DNA from: Marinomonas sargassi
GTDB lineage: Bacteria; Pseudomonadota; Gammaproteobacteria; Pseudomonadales; Marinomonadaceae
DNA: 33,508 nt
Assembly: GCF_025716875.1 (NCBI RefSeq)
Contig: NZ_JAOVZB010000010.1
Span: 1 to 33,508 of the forward strand
Direction of reading: 5' to 3'
Each line of letters starts with the position of its first letter. Position 1 is the first letter of the stretch. Below are positions 24,183 to 33,508 of this stretch, one piece after another. The notes below the pieces were generated by a model. The model had not been told where the DNA came from. It worked only from the letters and a program-made list of their open reading frames with translations, and searched no databases. Both the position numbers and the translations under genes were made by a program.

Positions 24183-25511
24183 CTAATAATTTGTGCCTTT
24201 CATTTCTCTAATCGCTGTTTTTTGTGAGCTAAATAAAGCGTCTTTGACAGAAATATTACCTTCAAGTGCTTCTGATATTTTCTGTCCAGTGTTACCTGCA
24301 ATAGGAACAAATTCAGGGATAGGAACAAACTGAATTCCTGAGTAAGGGGAAGGCGGTAATGTACTCTTATCTGGATTTGCTGTACGCAATGCTTCTAATT
24401 CCGCTTGAGCAAAAGAGCCTGCCACAGATAGGAAGTTTTGCTCCTGATAGGTTGAAGTACGTGTACCCGTAGGAATGTTCTTCCAGCCATTTTTACTAGC
24501 AACCAAAGCGATATATTCTTTGGATGTCGCCCAGCTAATAAAGGCTTTTGCTGCGTCTGGCTTTTTGGTGTTTTTCGGGATGGCTAGAGACCAAGCCCAC
24601 AACCAGTTAGCACCAGCGCTGGTTTTTGCTTGTGGTGATTGAACAAACTCCCAGTTTTTCGCGTAGGTGCTTTTCTCTTCGTTAGTGATAAAGGAAGCGG
24701 CTACAGAAGCGTCTATCCACATTGCACATTTCCCTTCTCGAGAAAGGCTTAATATTTCGTTGAAGCTATTTTTATGCGAATCCGGTGGTCCGTAATTCGA
24801 AAGTAGGTCCACGTAGAAACTAACTGCTTCTTGCCAAGGTTGGCTGTCGATTTGAGGTGCCCAATCCATATCGAACCATTGGCCGCCAAAACTATTTACC
24901 ATAGTTGAGACGAGTGCCATGTTATCTCCCCAGCCGGGCTTACCTCTTAAGCAAATACCGTAGACTTGGTTCTCTGGGTCATGCATTTTTTTCGCAGCGT
25001 CATAGACTTGCTGCCAGCTAGGTCGTTGATCAAAGCTAAGGTTAGCCTTAGCCAGCAAGTCTGCTCGATACATCAACATGGAGCTTTCGCCGTAGAAAGG
25101 CGCAGCGTATAAATCACCCTCATAAGAAAGGCCTTCTCTCACTGATGGAAGAAGGTCATCGACATTATAAGATGAACTAAAATTTAGGGACTGAAGCCAG
25201 CCTCGTTTTGCCCAGATAGGAGCTTCGTACATACCAATGGTGAGGACGTCATATCGGCCTCCACCAGAAGTGGTGTCGGCGATGGCTCTCATACGCAGGC
25301 TGCCTTCATTATAAACATGCCATTTCAACTGGATGTCTGGATGTGAAGCTTCGAATTCCTTGCTTAATTTTTGCATTTCAATCATGTGGCCATTGTTAAC
25401 CGTTGCTATGTTGAGTTCGACGGCTTGGCTATTGGTTGCCACAACTGAAGTGAGTGTTATCAGTGATGTATTTAAGAGCCCTGAGTATTTTTTAAAGAAA
25501 GAAGTTCGCAT
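24183..25511 (-). CDS. Periplasmic sugar/polyol-type solute-binding protein, family 1
   Basis: This 442-aa extracellular solute-binding protein resembles the sorbitol/mannitol-binding (SmoE/MtlE-like) branch. The signal peptide ends at about residue 30 (NSQA-VELN). The mature part contains FEASHPDIQLKWHVYNEG, RYDVLTIGMYEAPIW, YGICLRGKPGWGDN and WLWAWSLAIPKNTKKPDAAKAF, all typical of family 1 sugar-binding proteins. The ligand is not certain. No permease or ATPase gene is nearby. The start is 3 bases after the stop of a chemoreceptor gene on the same strand and has GAGG about 8 bases upstream, so the two are co-expressed. Confidence 0.9.
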   Translation of the reverse strand: MRTSFFKKYSGLLNTSLITLTSVVATNSQAVELNIATVNNGHMIEMQKLSKEFEASHPDIQLKWHVYNEGSLRMRAIADTTSGGGRYDVLTIGMYEAPIWAKRGWLQSLNFSSSYNVDDLLPSVREGLSYEGDLYAAPFYGESSMLMYRADLLAKANLSFDQRPSWQQVYDAAKKMHDPENQVYGICLRGKPGWGDNMALVSTMVNSFGGQWFDMDWAPQIDSQPWQEAVSFYVDLLSNYGPPDSHKNSFNEILSLSREGKCAMWIDASVAASFITNEEKSTYAKNWEFVQSPQAKTSAGANWLWAWSLAIPKNTKKPDAAKAFISWATSKEYIALVASKNGWKNIPTGTRTSTYQEQNFLSVAGSFAQAELEALRTANPDKSTLPPSPYSGIQFVPIPEFVPIAGNTGQKISEALEGNISVKDALFSSQKTAIREMKGTNY

Positions 25512-25514
25512 GGG

Positions 25515-27545
25515 TTAGGCCTCATTGATGACAAATTTAGAAACGTTCTGTTTTAAAGATTCGGCTACTTCAATTTGGGAAACAGCGGCTTCTTTAGCGG
25601 ATTCGGCTTTATTGTTTGTCTCATCGACAAGGCTGGAAATGCGCAATAGGTTATTTTCTAATTCGGAAGTGGTTTGGGCTTGTTGCTCTGCTGCCGTTGC
25701 GATTAAGTAGCTGAGCTCTCGTACGCCGTCCATTTTTTCGGCAAATTTGAGAATAGTCTCATCAGAAATACGTGCTTGTTCGAGACTGAATTTCACTTTA
25801 TCACCGCTGTTGCTCATAACCTCAACAGCACGTTTGGAATCAACCACCATAGTCGAAATCTTCTCTTGGATTTCCTGTGTGGCTTCTTGAGTTTTCGTTG
25901 CTAACATTCTGACTTCATCGGCAACTACCGCAAAGCCTCGCCCTTGTTCACCAGCTCGGGCTGCTTCAATGGCCGCGTTTAGCGCGAGTAAGTTGGTTTG
26001 GTCTGCAATCCCTGTGATTGCATCAATAATACTTTCAATGCTGGCCACAGAGTTATCTAGATTATGGATAACTTCAATCGCTTCGCCTGTTTGGTCTGAT
26101 ATTGTTTCGATGCTTTGGTAGCTAGTTTGTACGCACTGTCTACCTTCTTTAGATAACTCAGATGCTGCTAGGATTTGACTGTGAGTTTGCTCGGTATGTT
26201 TCGCTACTTCATTGGCTGTTGCCGACATTTCAACTAGGGCTGCTGAAACAACATCAATTTCAGATTGCTGTTGTTTAACAATATTAAGGGTACTTTGGGC
26301 ACTATCGACCGAGGAGGCTACTGAGCTTTCAACAAAGTGCGATGAGCTATCAATACTTTGGACGGTTTGTCTTAAATTGTTGACCACCTTAGCCATGTAT
26401 TCATTAAGTTCACCAAACTCATCTTTGCGTTTAGTTTCTTTGATTTTGTTTAAATAGCCTTTGGATAGATCGTTTAGCTCTTGCATCAACTTCTTAATAG
26501 ATTTTTTGATGAAGGTGCTAATCCAAATAGAGATTAAGACAATGAGCCCAAGGATGACCACGCCAATAATGAGGTTGCTTCTGTTTTGGCTTGTTGCATC
26601 TTTTATTAGGCCTTCAGATAAATCATTGTTAATAAGAAATGCTGTACTTAATAGCCCGTTTGTCGCTGTTTCTGCATTTGCTATTCTTTCCTCTAAGGTA
26701 GCCACCGCCGCGATAGATTGGGCTTCTAGAGAGAGTTTTTTAGTTTGAATGCTTAATAAGCCGTTTTCACCTTCTACTGCGTCGAGAAGAGAAAGTGTCA
26801 GTAGTGAAAGCTCGGAAACGAATGCTTTAAAGCGGTTGTCATCCGATGAAAATATCAGTTTTGGCAATAAGTTGGAGTGCGTGTTTTGCCAGTGAGTAAA
26901 GCGCTCTTTATTTATATTGAGTTCGTCTAAGTTTTTTGTGTTTACCAATTGCTCTATTACTAAAATGCCAGAGGCAATAGAAGCGTTGGTTTCATTGATG
27001 GTGGAGATAACATTGTCATCTTCGACTTCTATAAGGATGTTGGCTAGCAAAGGCATAACTTCTTCACGTAGAACAGTTAATTCACTAGATATTTCTTGTG
27101 CTTGCTGGCTGAGATCAATGGAAGACGATTGATAATTTTCTATTTGTGCGCTCAGTTCAAACATTTGAGCAATAGAGGAATCGAGTGCGTTAATGTCTGG
27201 TTCTATTTTGCTTTTTAACTCTGCATCTACGGTGTTTGCGGCAGATTTTAGTTTATCTAAGGTAGTTAATGCAGTTTGTCTGTCGTTAGAGGTTTGGCTT
27301 TTCAGACGATTAAAATCTGTTTGATTTTCTGTGTTAAGTAGCTTTAGAAGTATTAACTCTGAATGTTTAACAGATTGGGTAATATCAGATGCTAGATTAA
27401 CAATGGGTGTCGAAGACTCATTGATAATAGTGAGCCCGCTAATAACCTTTGTTCTACTTTGATAGCTAAGTAGCGAGGATCCAATAAAAAGTAACCCTAT
27501 GCATGAAAAACATAGGATGATTTTGGTCGAAAGCTTTATGTCCAT
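25515..27545 (-). CDS. Methyl-accepting chemotaxis protein
   Basis: The 676-aa receptor has TM1 at about residues 8-28 and a large all-helical periplasmic domain (about 30-322). TM2 (about 324-346) and a HAMP segment (about 347-400) follow. The cytoplasmic signalling domain has its conserved hairpin tip at about 508-548 ([20 protein letters not shown], then [15 protein letters not shown]). The sensor domain, near 290 residues, is longer than the four-helix Tar type and may be of the helical bimodular (HBM) or a related long-helix class. It is followed after 3 bases by a solute-binding protein, a likely ligand-presenting partner. The 200-base gap before xseA holds its promoter region, with no clear sigma-28 site seen. 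Confidence 0.95.
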   Translation of the reverse strand: MDIKLSTKIILCFSCIGLLFIGSSLLSYQSRTKVISGLTIINESSTPIVNLASDITQSVKHSELILLKLLNTENQTDFNRLKSQTSNDRQTALTTLDKLKSAANTVDAELKSKIEPDINALDSSIAQMFELSAQIENYQSSSIDLSQQAQEISSELTVLREEVMPLLANILIEVEDDNVISTINETNASIASGILVIEQLVNTKNLDELNINKERFTHWQNTHSNLLPKLIFSSDDNRFKAFVSELSLLTLSLLDAVEGENGLLSIQTKKLSLEAQSIAAVATLEERIANAETATNGLLSTAFLINNDLSEGLIKDATSQNRSNLIIGVVILGLIVLISIWISTFIKKSIKKLMQELNDLSKGYLNKIKETKRKDEFGELNEYMAKVVNNLRQTVQSIDSSSHFVESSVASSVDSAQSTLNIVKQQQSEIDVVSAALVEMSATANEVAKHTEQTHSQILAASELSKEGRQCVQTSYQSIETISDQTGEAIEVIHNLDNSVASIESIIDAITGIADQTNLLALNAAIEAARAGEQGRGFAVVADEVRMLATKTQEATQEIQEKISTMVVDSKRAVEVMSNSGDKVKFSLEQARISDETILKFAEKMDGVRELSYLIATAAEQQAQTTSELENNLLRISSLVDETNNKAESAKEAAVSQIEVAESLKQNVSKFVINEA

Positions 27546-27745
27546 ATCAGTTAGCCTGTCGTGAATTGTTTGTGTAGGTTGATGCTATAACAATTGATGT
27601 TGCTTTTATTGGTAAGAAAGCATCAGTAATTTTCATTAAGTTTAGTTACTAAACATAACCTTCTTTATATGAAAAAGCACAATGAAATATGAAATTCACA
27701 ATAGATGGAGCGAAAAAGTATTAGTTTAGTATGCTCCAATATAGA

Positions 27746-29083
27746 TTAAGACTTTACGCTACAGCTTATTTCTCCGTCCTGAACTCTCACTTGAATTGAG
27801 TCACCTTGTTCTACGTCATTTATAGAGCGAATAACTTGTTGGTCTTTCGATGCGATGGCATAACCACGAGATAAAGTATTGAGCGGGCTAACTAAATTTA
27901 GTTTATCAATGATACGAGCAAAGGCTGTTTGCTTGTGGTTTAAGTTTTCATTGAGTGATCGGGACAGTCTGCTGTTTATGTCTTGTAGTTTCTGGCTTTC
28001 TCTTTTCAGTCTATGAGTAGGACTGTTGCTATTTAGCCTTAAGTTAAGGTTGGAACTTTGTGTTTGTTGTTCTGCCAATTTGTGCTGCATATTTTGGCGT
28101 AGACGATGGGCTAATTGGTTAAGCTGGTTCTGTTGTTGAGCAATGCGCTCTTTAGGGTGACGAATACGTTTCGCTGTAAAGTCTAGCCGTTGTTGGCTTT
28201 GCTCTAGGATGCGTGACATGCATCGAACAAGTTGGCTTTCTTGTTGTGCTACTTGTCGGATGAGCTGGTGGCGATCGGGTGTTAGTAGCTCTGCAGCGGC
28301 CGTTGGTGTCGCGGCACGTATATCAGCGACAAAGTCTGCAATAGTGAAATCGGTCTCATGGCCTACTGCAGAAACAATTGGCGTGTTAGCGGCAAAAATA
28401 GCTCTTGCGAGTGCTTCATCGTTAAAGCTCCATAAGTCCTCTAATGAACCACCGCCACGCCCTAATATAATGGCATCGAAGTGGTTGCTTCCATCCGCAC
28501 GTTGCAGTTGTTTTAATATATTCTTCGCTGCATCTTGTCCTTGTACCAGAGAAGGCAAAATAGTTAACTCTGTCATAGGGAAGCGACGACGAAAAGTAAT
28601 CACCATGTCCCTTACTGCAGCACCAATGGGAGAAGTGATAATAGCGACCCGTTGAGGTTGCTGAGGTAAAGGCTTTTTATGGGATGAATCGAAGAGGCCT
28701 TCAAGCTGCAATGTAGCTTTTAATCGCTCAAAAGCTTGTTGTAATGCGCCTTCACCGGCAGATTCCATGCCTTCAACACTAAGTTGGCAATCACCTCTCG
28801 GTCCATAAAAAGTCACTCTTGCACGTAACCTTACTTTATCGCCATCTTTAGGCTGAAAACGCACGGCTCTGTTCTTGCCTTTGAACATGGCGCAGCGAAT
28901 TTGTGCTTTGTCGTCTTTAAGAGAAAAGTACCAATGGCCTGAGCCCGGTTTGGCAAGATTTGATATTTCTCCTTCCACTAAAATCCAAGGCAAGCTGGCT
29001 TCCAATAGTTGCTGAATCTGCTTGTTTAGCTGCGACACGCTGAATGCAGTTTCTTGTGAAGCAGTGGTTGTAAAATTATTCAT
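27746..29083 (-). CDS. xseA: Exodeoxyribonuclease VII large subunit
   Basis: This 445-aa XseA (E. coli XseA is 456 aa) has the N-terminal OB-fold (about 15-110: PWILVEGEISNL; GHWYFSLKDD; FYGPRGDCQL). The catalytic domain contains RVAIITSPIGAAVRD, ILGRGGGSLEDLWSFN and VSAVGHETDFTIADFVADIR. A long coiled-coil C-terminal region (about 270-400) binds the small subunit XseB, which is not in this window. The enzyme degrades single-stranded DNA in recombination and mismatch repair. It diverges from guaB, a conserved proteobacterial arrangement. A weak hairpin with GGAGC/GCTCC arms at about 27702-27737 may end it. Confidence 0.97.
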   Translation of the reverse strand: MNNFTTTASQETAFSVSQLNKQIQQLLEASLPWILVEGEISNLAKPGSGHWYFSLKDDKAQIRCAMFKGKNRAVRFQPKDGDKVRLRARVTFYGPRGDCQLSVEGMESAGEGALQQAFERLKATLQLEGLFDSSHKKPLPQQPQRVAIITSPIGAAVRDMVITFRRRFPMTELTILPSLVQGQDAAKNILKQLQRADGSNHFDAIILGRGGGSLEDLWSFNDEALARAIFAANTPIVSAVGHETDFTIADFVADIRAATPTAAAELLTPDRHQLIRQVAQQESQLVRCMSRILEQSQQRLDFTAKRIRHPKERIAQQQNQLNQLAHRLRQNMQHKLAEQQTQSSNLNLRLNSNSPTHRLKRESQKLQDINSRLSRSLNENLNHKQTAFARIIDKLNLVSPLNTLSRGYAIASKDQQVIRSINDVEQGDSIQVRVQDGEISCSVKS

Positions 29084-29175
29084 GATTCTCTCATTGTTTT
29101 GATTTACCGAGTGCTACTATTGGAGTAGAATTACTTGCCATCTTAACACCCTTGTTGGCATTGGAACCCCCCATT

Positions 29176-30642
29176 ATGTTACGAATCGTGCAAGAAGCTC
29201 TAACGTTTGATGACGTATTGCTTATCCCCGGCTATTCCGAAGTATTACCTAAGGATGTCAGCCTCAAAACAAACATCACTAAAGACATCGAATTAAACAT
29301 TCCATTAACCTCTTCGGCTATGGATACTGTTACTGAACATCGTATGGCGATTGCTTTGGCTCAAGAAGGTGGCATTGGCATTGTGCACAAAAACTTGACC
29401 ATTGAAGAGCAGTCTGCAGAAGTTCGTAAAGTAAAAAAATACGAAAGCGGCATTGTTCGTGATCTAGTGACGATTAATCCTGAAGCCAGTATTCATGAGC
29501 TTATGGAACTAACGGCAGCAAATAGTATTTCTAGTGTACCTGTTGTGCAAGGTTCAGACCTTGTGGGTATCGTTACTAGCCGTGATGTTCGCTTTGTAAA
29601 AGATTTTGAACAAACAGTGTCAGACATTATGACGCCAAAAGAGCGTTTGGTAACGGCATTAGAAGGTGCTTCATCAGGTTCAATTCGTAAATTATTACAC
29701 CTTAACCGCATTGAAAAAGTACTGATTGTGAATGAGCAATTTGAACTGCGCGGTATGGTAACGGTAACCGACTTCAACAAAGCAACGACATACCCGAATG
29801 CTTGTAAAGACGAAGAAGGACGTTTGCGTGTTGGTGCTGCGGTTGGTACTGGTGCTGATACTGAAGATCGTGTTCGTGCATTGTCTGATGCGGGCGTTGA
29901 CGTGATCGTAGTAGATACAGCACACGGGCATTCAAAAGGTGTTATTGATCGTGTTCGTTGGGTAAAAGAAAACTTCCCTCACATTCAAGTTATTGGTGGC
30001 AACATTGCTACAGCTGAAGCGGCGATTGCGTTAGCGGATGCAGGTGCGGACGGCGTTAAAGTTGGTATCGGTCCAGGCTCTATCTGTACAACTCGTATTG
30101 TGGCGGGTGTTGGTGTTCCTCAAATCAGTGCGGTAGCTAATGTTGCTGATGCGATGAACCCTCGTGGTATTCCTGTTATTGCCGATGGCGGTGTACGTTT
30201 CTCTGGCGATATTGCGAAAGCGATTGCTGCTGGTGCAAGCGTGATCATGGTTGGTGGTTTGTTGGCAGGTACTGATGAAGCACCGGGTGAAGTGGTTCTT
30301 TATCAAGGCCGTTCATTTAAAGCTTACCGTGGTATGGGTTCTATCGGTGCCATGGCTCAAGCTCAAGGCTCTAGTGACCGTTACTTCCAAGATTCAAGCA
30401 GTGTTGAAAAGCTTGTTCCAGAAGGTATTGAAGGTCGTGTGCCATCTAAAGGCCCTATGATCTCTGTTGTTCATCAGTTGATGGGTGGTGTTCGCTCCGC
30501 TATGGGCTATACCGGCTCAGCTGATATTGAATCAATGCGTACGAAAACTCAGTTTTCACAAATTACTGGTGCGGGTATGCGTGAGAGTCATGTACATGAC
30601 GTCACAATTACGAAAGAAGCGCCAAACTATCACGCTAGCTAA
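29176..30642 (+). CDS. guaB: Inosine-5'-monophosphate dehydrogenase
   Basis: Read from the ATG at 29176 this gives 488 aa, the E. coli GuaB length, beginning [20 protein letters not shown]. An upstream TTG at 29152 is not credible. The TIM-barrel is interrupted by two CBS domains (about 90-205). The NAD/IMP loop [11 protein letters not shown] contains the catalytic Cys, and the flap contains [10 protein letters not shown]. It converts IMP to XMP, the committed step of GMP synthesis. Codon use is strongly biased toward GGT/CGT/GAA types, as in a highly expressed gene. guaA follows after 132 bases. Confidence 0.98.
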   Translation: MLRIVQEALTFDDVLLIPGYSEVLPKDVSLKTNITKDIELNIPLTSSAMDTVTEHRMAIALAQEGGIGIVHKNLTIEEQSAEVRKVKKYESGIVRDLVTINPEASIHELMELTAANSISSVPVVQGSDLVGIVTSRDVRFVKDFEQTVSDIMTPKERLVTALEGASSGSIRKLLHLNRIEKVLIVNEQFELRGMVTVTDFNKATTYPNACKDEEGRLRVGAAVGTGADTEDRVRALSDAGVDVIVVDTAHGHSKGVIDRVRWVKENFPHIQVIGGNIATAEAAIALADAGADGVKVGIGPGSICTTRIVAGVGVPQISAVANVADAMNPRGIPVIADGGVRFSGDIAKAIAAGASVIMVGGLLAGTDEAPGEVVLYQGRSFKAYRGMGSIGAMAQAQGSSDRYFQDSSSVEKLVPEGIEGRVPSKGPMISVVHQLMGGVRSAMGYTGSADIESMRTKTQFSQITGAGMRESHVHDVTITKEAPNYHAS

Positions 30643-30662
30643 TATCGTGATGATTTGATTTT

Positions 30663-30689
30663 AGATGGGGCGTATTACACGCCCCATCT
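30663..30689 (+). terminator. Hairpin between guaB and guaA
   Basis: AGATGGGGCGT (30663-30673) pairs perfectly with ACGCCCCATCT (30679-30689). The following sequence is T-rich rather than a pure T run. It may partly end guaB transcripts or stabilise their 3' ends, lowering guaA expression relative to guaB. Confidence 0.65.
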
Positions 30690-30774
30690 TCATTTGTTGC
30701 TTTTACTCTTTTTTGATTAATTGCTTCTATTGAAGAGCTTTAGCTCCTAAATAGAGCGAAAGGAATGGCCAATA

Positions 30775-32352
30775 ATGTCGCAAGATATCCACGCTCATAA
30801 AATTCTTATTCTTGATTTCGGTTCTCAATACACGCAACTGATTGCGCGTCGTGTTCGAGAAATCGGTGTGTACTGTGAAGTTCGTGCTTTTGATATGGAA
30901 GATCAGGAGGTTATCGACTTTGACCCTAAAGGTATCATCTTAGCTGGTGGTCCTGAATCTGTGCCAGAGCCGGGTTCTCCTCGTGCTCCAAGTGCTGTGT
31001 TTACTTTAGGTGTACCGGTTTTCGGTATTTGTTACGGCATGCAAACCATGGCAGAGCAGCTTGGCGGTAAGGTTCAAGGTTCTGAGCTTCGTGAGTTTGG
31101 TTACGCTCAAATTCGTAAACATGACGGAGCGTCATTGTTTGATGGTATTCAAGACCACGTTGCGGATAATGGTGTTGAGTCTTTAGATGTGTGGATGAGT
31201 CACGGTGATAAAGTTGCCGAAATGCCAAGTGACTTTACTTTGATGGCTTCAACAGAAAGTTGCCCAATCGCGGCGATGGCTAATGAAGCTAAGAATTTCT
31301 ACGGTGTGCAATTCCACCCAGAAGTGACGCATACACTTCAAGGCGGTGCAATTTTAACTCGCTTCGTAGTGGATATCTGTGCATGTGACACATTATGGAC
31401 GCCAGCTAACATCGCGGAAGACGCTATTGCAAGAATGCGCGAGCAAGTTGGTGATAAACAAGTGCTACTCGCTTTATCCGGTGGTGTAGATTCTTCTGTT
31501 GTGGCAGCTTTACTTCATAAAGCGATCGGCAATCAGTTGACCTGTGTCTTTGTCGATAATGGTTTGCTTCGTTTGCACGAAGGCGACCAAGTAATGAAGA
31601 TGTTCGCTGATAACATGGGTGTAAAAGTGATCCGTGTTGACGCCGAAGATTTATTCCTTGGTAAGTTGGCTGGCGAAAGTGATCCAGAGAAAAAACGTAA
31701 AATCATCGGTAATACTTTCATTGAGATTTTCGATGACGAATCTTCTAAGTTAGACGGTATCGACTTCCTTGCACAGGGTACGATTTACCCAGATGTTATT
31801 GAGTCGGCTGCTTCTAAAACCGGCAAGGCGCACGTAATTAAGTCTCACCATAATGTTGGTGGCTTACCTGAAGATATGAAGATGGAGCTTGTTGAGCCTC
31901 TTCGTGAATTGTTTAAAGATGAAGTTCGTAAGCTAGGTGTTGCTCTTGGTCTACCCCATGATATGGTTTACCGTCATCCATTCCCAGGCCCTGGTCTAGG
32001 TGTTCGTATATTGGGTGAAGTGAAAAAAGAATACGCGGATATTCTTCGTCGTGCTGATGCTATTTTCATCGAAGAGCTTCGTCGCTCTGGTTGGTACGAG
32101 AAAACAAGCCAAGCTTTTGTTGTCTTCTTGCCTGTTAAGTCCGTTGGTGTAGTGGGCGATGGTCGTCGTTATGAGTACGTAGTATCACTTCGTGCGGTAG
32201 AAACAATCGACTTCATGACAGCGCGTTGGGCACATCTTCCGTACGAATTGTTGGAAACAGTTTCTGGTCGTATCATCAATGAGATCGAGAATATCTCTCG
32301 TGTTGCATATGATGTTTCGTCTAAACCACCTGCAACAATTGAGTGGGAATAA
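30775..32352 (+). CDS. guaA: GMP synthase (glutamine-hydrolysing)
   Basis: This 525-aa enzyme matches E. coli GuaA in length. The N-terminal class I glutamine amidotransferase has the nucleophile Cys in [11 protein letters not shown] and the His-Glu pair in [10 protein letters not shown]. The synthetase domain starts with the PP-loop [10 protein letters not shown]. The C-terminal dimerisation domain contains [16 protein letters not shown] and ends PPATIEWE. It aminates XMP to GMP with ATP and glutamine, completing the guaBA pathway. AAAGGA lies upstream of the ATG. Confidence 0.98.
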   Translation: MSQDIHAHKILILDFGSQYTQLIARRVREIGVYCEVRAFDMEDQEVIDFDPKGIILAGGPESVPEPGSPRAPSAVFTLGVPVFGICYGMQTMAEQLGGKVQGSELREFGYAQIRKHDGASLFDGIQDHVADNGVESLDVWMSHGDKVAEMPSDFTLMASTESCPIAAMANEAKNFYGVQFHPEVTHTLQGGAILTRFVVDICACDTLWTPANIAEDAIARMREQVGDKQVLLALSGGVDSSVVAALLHKAIGNQLTCVFVDNGLLRLHEGDQVMKMFADNMGVKVIRVDAEDLFLGKLAGESDPEKKRKIIGNTFIEIFDDESSKLDGIDFLAQGTIYPDVIESAASKTGKAHVIKSHHNVGGLPEDMKMELVEPLRELFKDEVRKLGVALGLPHDMVYRHPFPGPGLGVRILGEVKKEYADILRRADAIFIEELRRSGWYEKTSQAFVVFLPVKSVGVVGDGRRYEYVVSLRAVETIDFMTARWAHLPYELLETVSGRIINEIENISRVAYDVSSKPPATIEWE

Positions 32353-32370
32353 TCCTCTTAATAGTTTTTT

Positions 32371-32408
32371 AAAAACGGCCTTCTTGATGCATTGAGAGGG
32401 CCGTTTTT
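32371..32408 (+). terminator. Rho-independent terminator of guaBA
   Basis: AAAAACGGCC (32371-32380) pairs with GGCCGTTTTT (32399-32408), with extra TCT/AGA pairing inside and a T run at the end. Confidence 0.88.
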
Positions 32409-32455
32409 GTTTGTGGCGACTTAATAGAAGATACATAGAGTACAGAAGAGCAAAT

Positions 32456-33175
32456 ATGAAATTTACAACACCCCTGATCGAAGGCCGTTTGATTAAACGA
32501 TATAAACGTTTCTTAGCGGATATTGAGCTACCAACGGGAGAAGTAATCGTTGCCCATTGCCCGAATACAGGTTCAATGAGGCGTTGTCAGCAAGAAAATG
32601 CACGAGTCTGGGTATCGAAAAGTGATAACCCAAAGCGGAAACTGGCTTATACATGGGAGCTGGTAGAAGTGGATGAAAGTTATTTGGCTTGTATCAATAC
32701 GGGTTACCCAAATAAGTTAGTTGGCGAGGCCATTCGTAATGAAGTCATTAAAGAACTGGCTGGCTATGATGACATTAAAGCGGAAGTTAAGTATGGGGAA
32801 AAGAGCCGTATTGATTGGCTGTTGTCAGATGCTGATGGAAAGCAGTGTTATGTAGAGGTGAAGAATGCCACTTTATTGGAAGAAGATGGTAGAGGGTATT
32901 TTCCTGATGCTGTGACGGATAGGGGGAGAAAACACCTTAATGAAATGGCCAAAATGGTCGAGCAAGGGCATCGTGCTGTTTTGGTTTTTTGTGTCAGCCA
33001 TACGGGAATTAATGAGGTGGCTCCTGCGGGTTATATAGATAAAAAGTATGCGGAGACTTTTGAGACTGTGCTGGCTCAAGGGGTCGAGGTCTTAGCCTAT
33101 AAAGTCGATATTACGACCGAGAGTATGACCTTGTCGCATCGCGTTCCTGTATTGTCGCCTAAGTATAGTGATTGA
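32456..33175 (+). CDS. sfsA: SfsA, sugar fermentation stimulation protein homologue
   Basis: Read from the ATG at 32456 this gives 239 aa (E. coli SfsA is 234 aa), starting MKFTTPLIEGRLIKRYKRF. The frame is open 15 codons further upstream but without family similarity. SfsA motifs seen: HCPNTGSMRRC, the PD-(D/E)XK-like core IDWLL with CYVEVKNATLL, and YFPDAVTDRGRKHL. An OB-like N-terminal part precedes the nuclease-fold domain. Once proposed to regulate maltose genes, its biochemical role is still uncertain. It lies after the guaBA terminator and is probably transcribed separately. Confidence 0.94.
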   Translation: MKFTTPLIEGRLIKRYKRFLADIELPTGEVIVAHCPNTGSMRRCQQENARVWVSKSDNPKRKLAYTWELVEVDESYLACINTGYPNKLVGEAIRNEVIKELAGYDDIKAEVKYGEKSRIDWLLSDADGKQCYVEVKNATLLEEDGRGYFPDAVTDRGRKHLNEMAKMVEQGHRAVLVFCVSHTGINEVAPAGYIDKKYAETFETVLAQGVEVLAYKVDITTESMTLSHRVPVLSPKYSD

Positions 33176-33278
33176 GTTGCTTTCTCCTTAATTTACAGCT
33201 TGCTAGGCTAAATGTCGTACGATTCAAAATGTTCTACAAACTAATTTCTAAAAACCTTCAATAAAGCGTTAAAAGTTC

Positions 33279-33306
33279 TTGCATTGTTTCTGTAGATCCT
33301 TAATAT
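33279..33306 (+). promoter_or_regulatory. rRNA operon P1-type promoter
   Basis: TTGCAT (33279-33284) and TAATAT (33301-33306) are 16 bases apart, the spacing typical of rrn P1 promoters. A GC-rich discriminator (ACGCCCTCGC) follows, as expected for growth-rate and ppGpp control. The A/T-rich sequence at about 33240-33278 may act as an UP element. Confidence 0.8.
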
Positions 33307-33388
33307 ACGCCCTCGCTGACACGGGCAGTGCTTCTACTTAGTTATTTAGTAACTAGGTGATTCAAGTAGCTGCAAGTGGTATAGCAAC

Positions 33389-33508
33389 GCTCTTTAAAAT
33401 AGATAATCAGATAATTTGTGTGGGCGCTCGCTGGAGACTTTCAAAAAAATTGAAGTCTTACACGAGAGTCAAACACGTCAATTCGCTTTATTAAGTAAGT
33501 TGGTGTTT
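33389..33508 (+). promoter_or_regulatory. rRNA leader with boxA antitermination site
   Basis: GCTCTTTAAAA (33389-33399) closely matches the boxA antitermination element. It is followed by a GTGTGGGCGCTCG stretch typical of gammaproteobacterial rrn leaders upstream of 16S rRNA. An AGACTT/AAGTCT stem lies at about 33436-33459. The 16S gene itself begins beyond the window. Confidence 0.8.

Noticed and set aside
27702..27737. Hairpin GGAGC/GCTCC after xseA as a strong terminator
   Set aside because: The stem is only 5-6 bp around a 21-base loop and no T run follows on the xseA strand; mentioned only as a weak possibility.
28209..28655. 148-aa ORF antisense to xseA
   Set aside because: It lies wholly inside a clear xseA coding region, has shadow-frame composition (Cys/Trp/Ser-rich) and no ribosome site.
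1..33508. CRISPR arrays, prophage genes, transposases or tRNA genes
   Set aside because: I looked for regular spaced repeats, integrase/transposase proteins and tRNA-like cloverleaf motifs and found none that hold up.

Overview
The window is a chromosomal segment of a marine gammaproteobacterium. Protein style, moderate-to-low GC, guaBA next to xseA and sfsA, and the rRNA leader all fit the Oceanospirillales. Marinomonas or a close relative is my best guess, from memory only. A 5S rRNA gene closes one rRNA operon at the left edge. The promoter and boxA leader of a second rRNA operon, in the same orientation, start at the right edge. The window is therefore the unique DNA between two directly repeated rrn operons.

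Layout: (1) 1-4374: 5S rRNA and two terminators, a kinase-fold phosphotransferase, convergent hrpB helicase and an unknown 91-aa protein. (2) 4401-11335: a copper/silver efflux operon (His/Met/Cys-rich small protein, outer-membrane factor, CusB-CusF fusion, CusA pump), flanked by two direct copies of a ~38-bp repeat. (3) 11339-12187: a bacterial voltage-gated cation channel with an acidic TFEDWTD filter. (4) 12209-16022: a 5'-truncated EamA transporter, an XRE-type regulator, and a divergent NhaC-family antiporter plus Asp/Glu racemase pair. (5) 16111-18923: a cyanide-insensitive type cytochrome bd oxidase (cioAB) with a 44-aa DUF2474-like protein, an upstream 37-aa ORF and a consensus FNR/Anr box. 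(6) 19115-22373: a membrane histidine kinase and a sigma-54 NtrC-type response regulator. (7) 22491-24065: a solitary KAP-family P-loop NTPase. (8) 24183-27545: a chemoreceptor and a periplasmic solute-binding protein in tandem with no transporter genes. (9) 27746-33175: xseA, then guaB-guaA and sfsA.

Most of the content is recognisable. The parts most worth following are the chemoreceptor/orphan binding-protein pair, the repeat-flanked copper cassette with its inverted-repeat promoter, the acidic filter of the ion channel, the FNR-box region with a micro-ORF beside cioAB, and the solo KAP NTPase. I see no CRISPR array, intact insertion sequence, prophage or tRNA gene. I did not find one clearly unprecedented multi-gene system.
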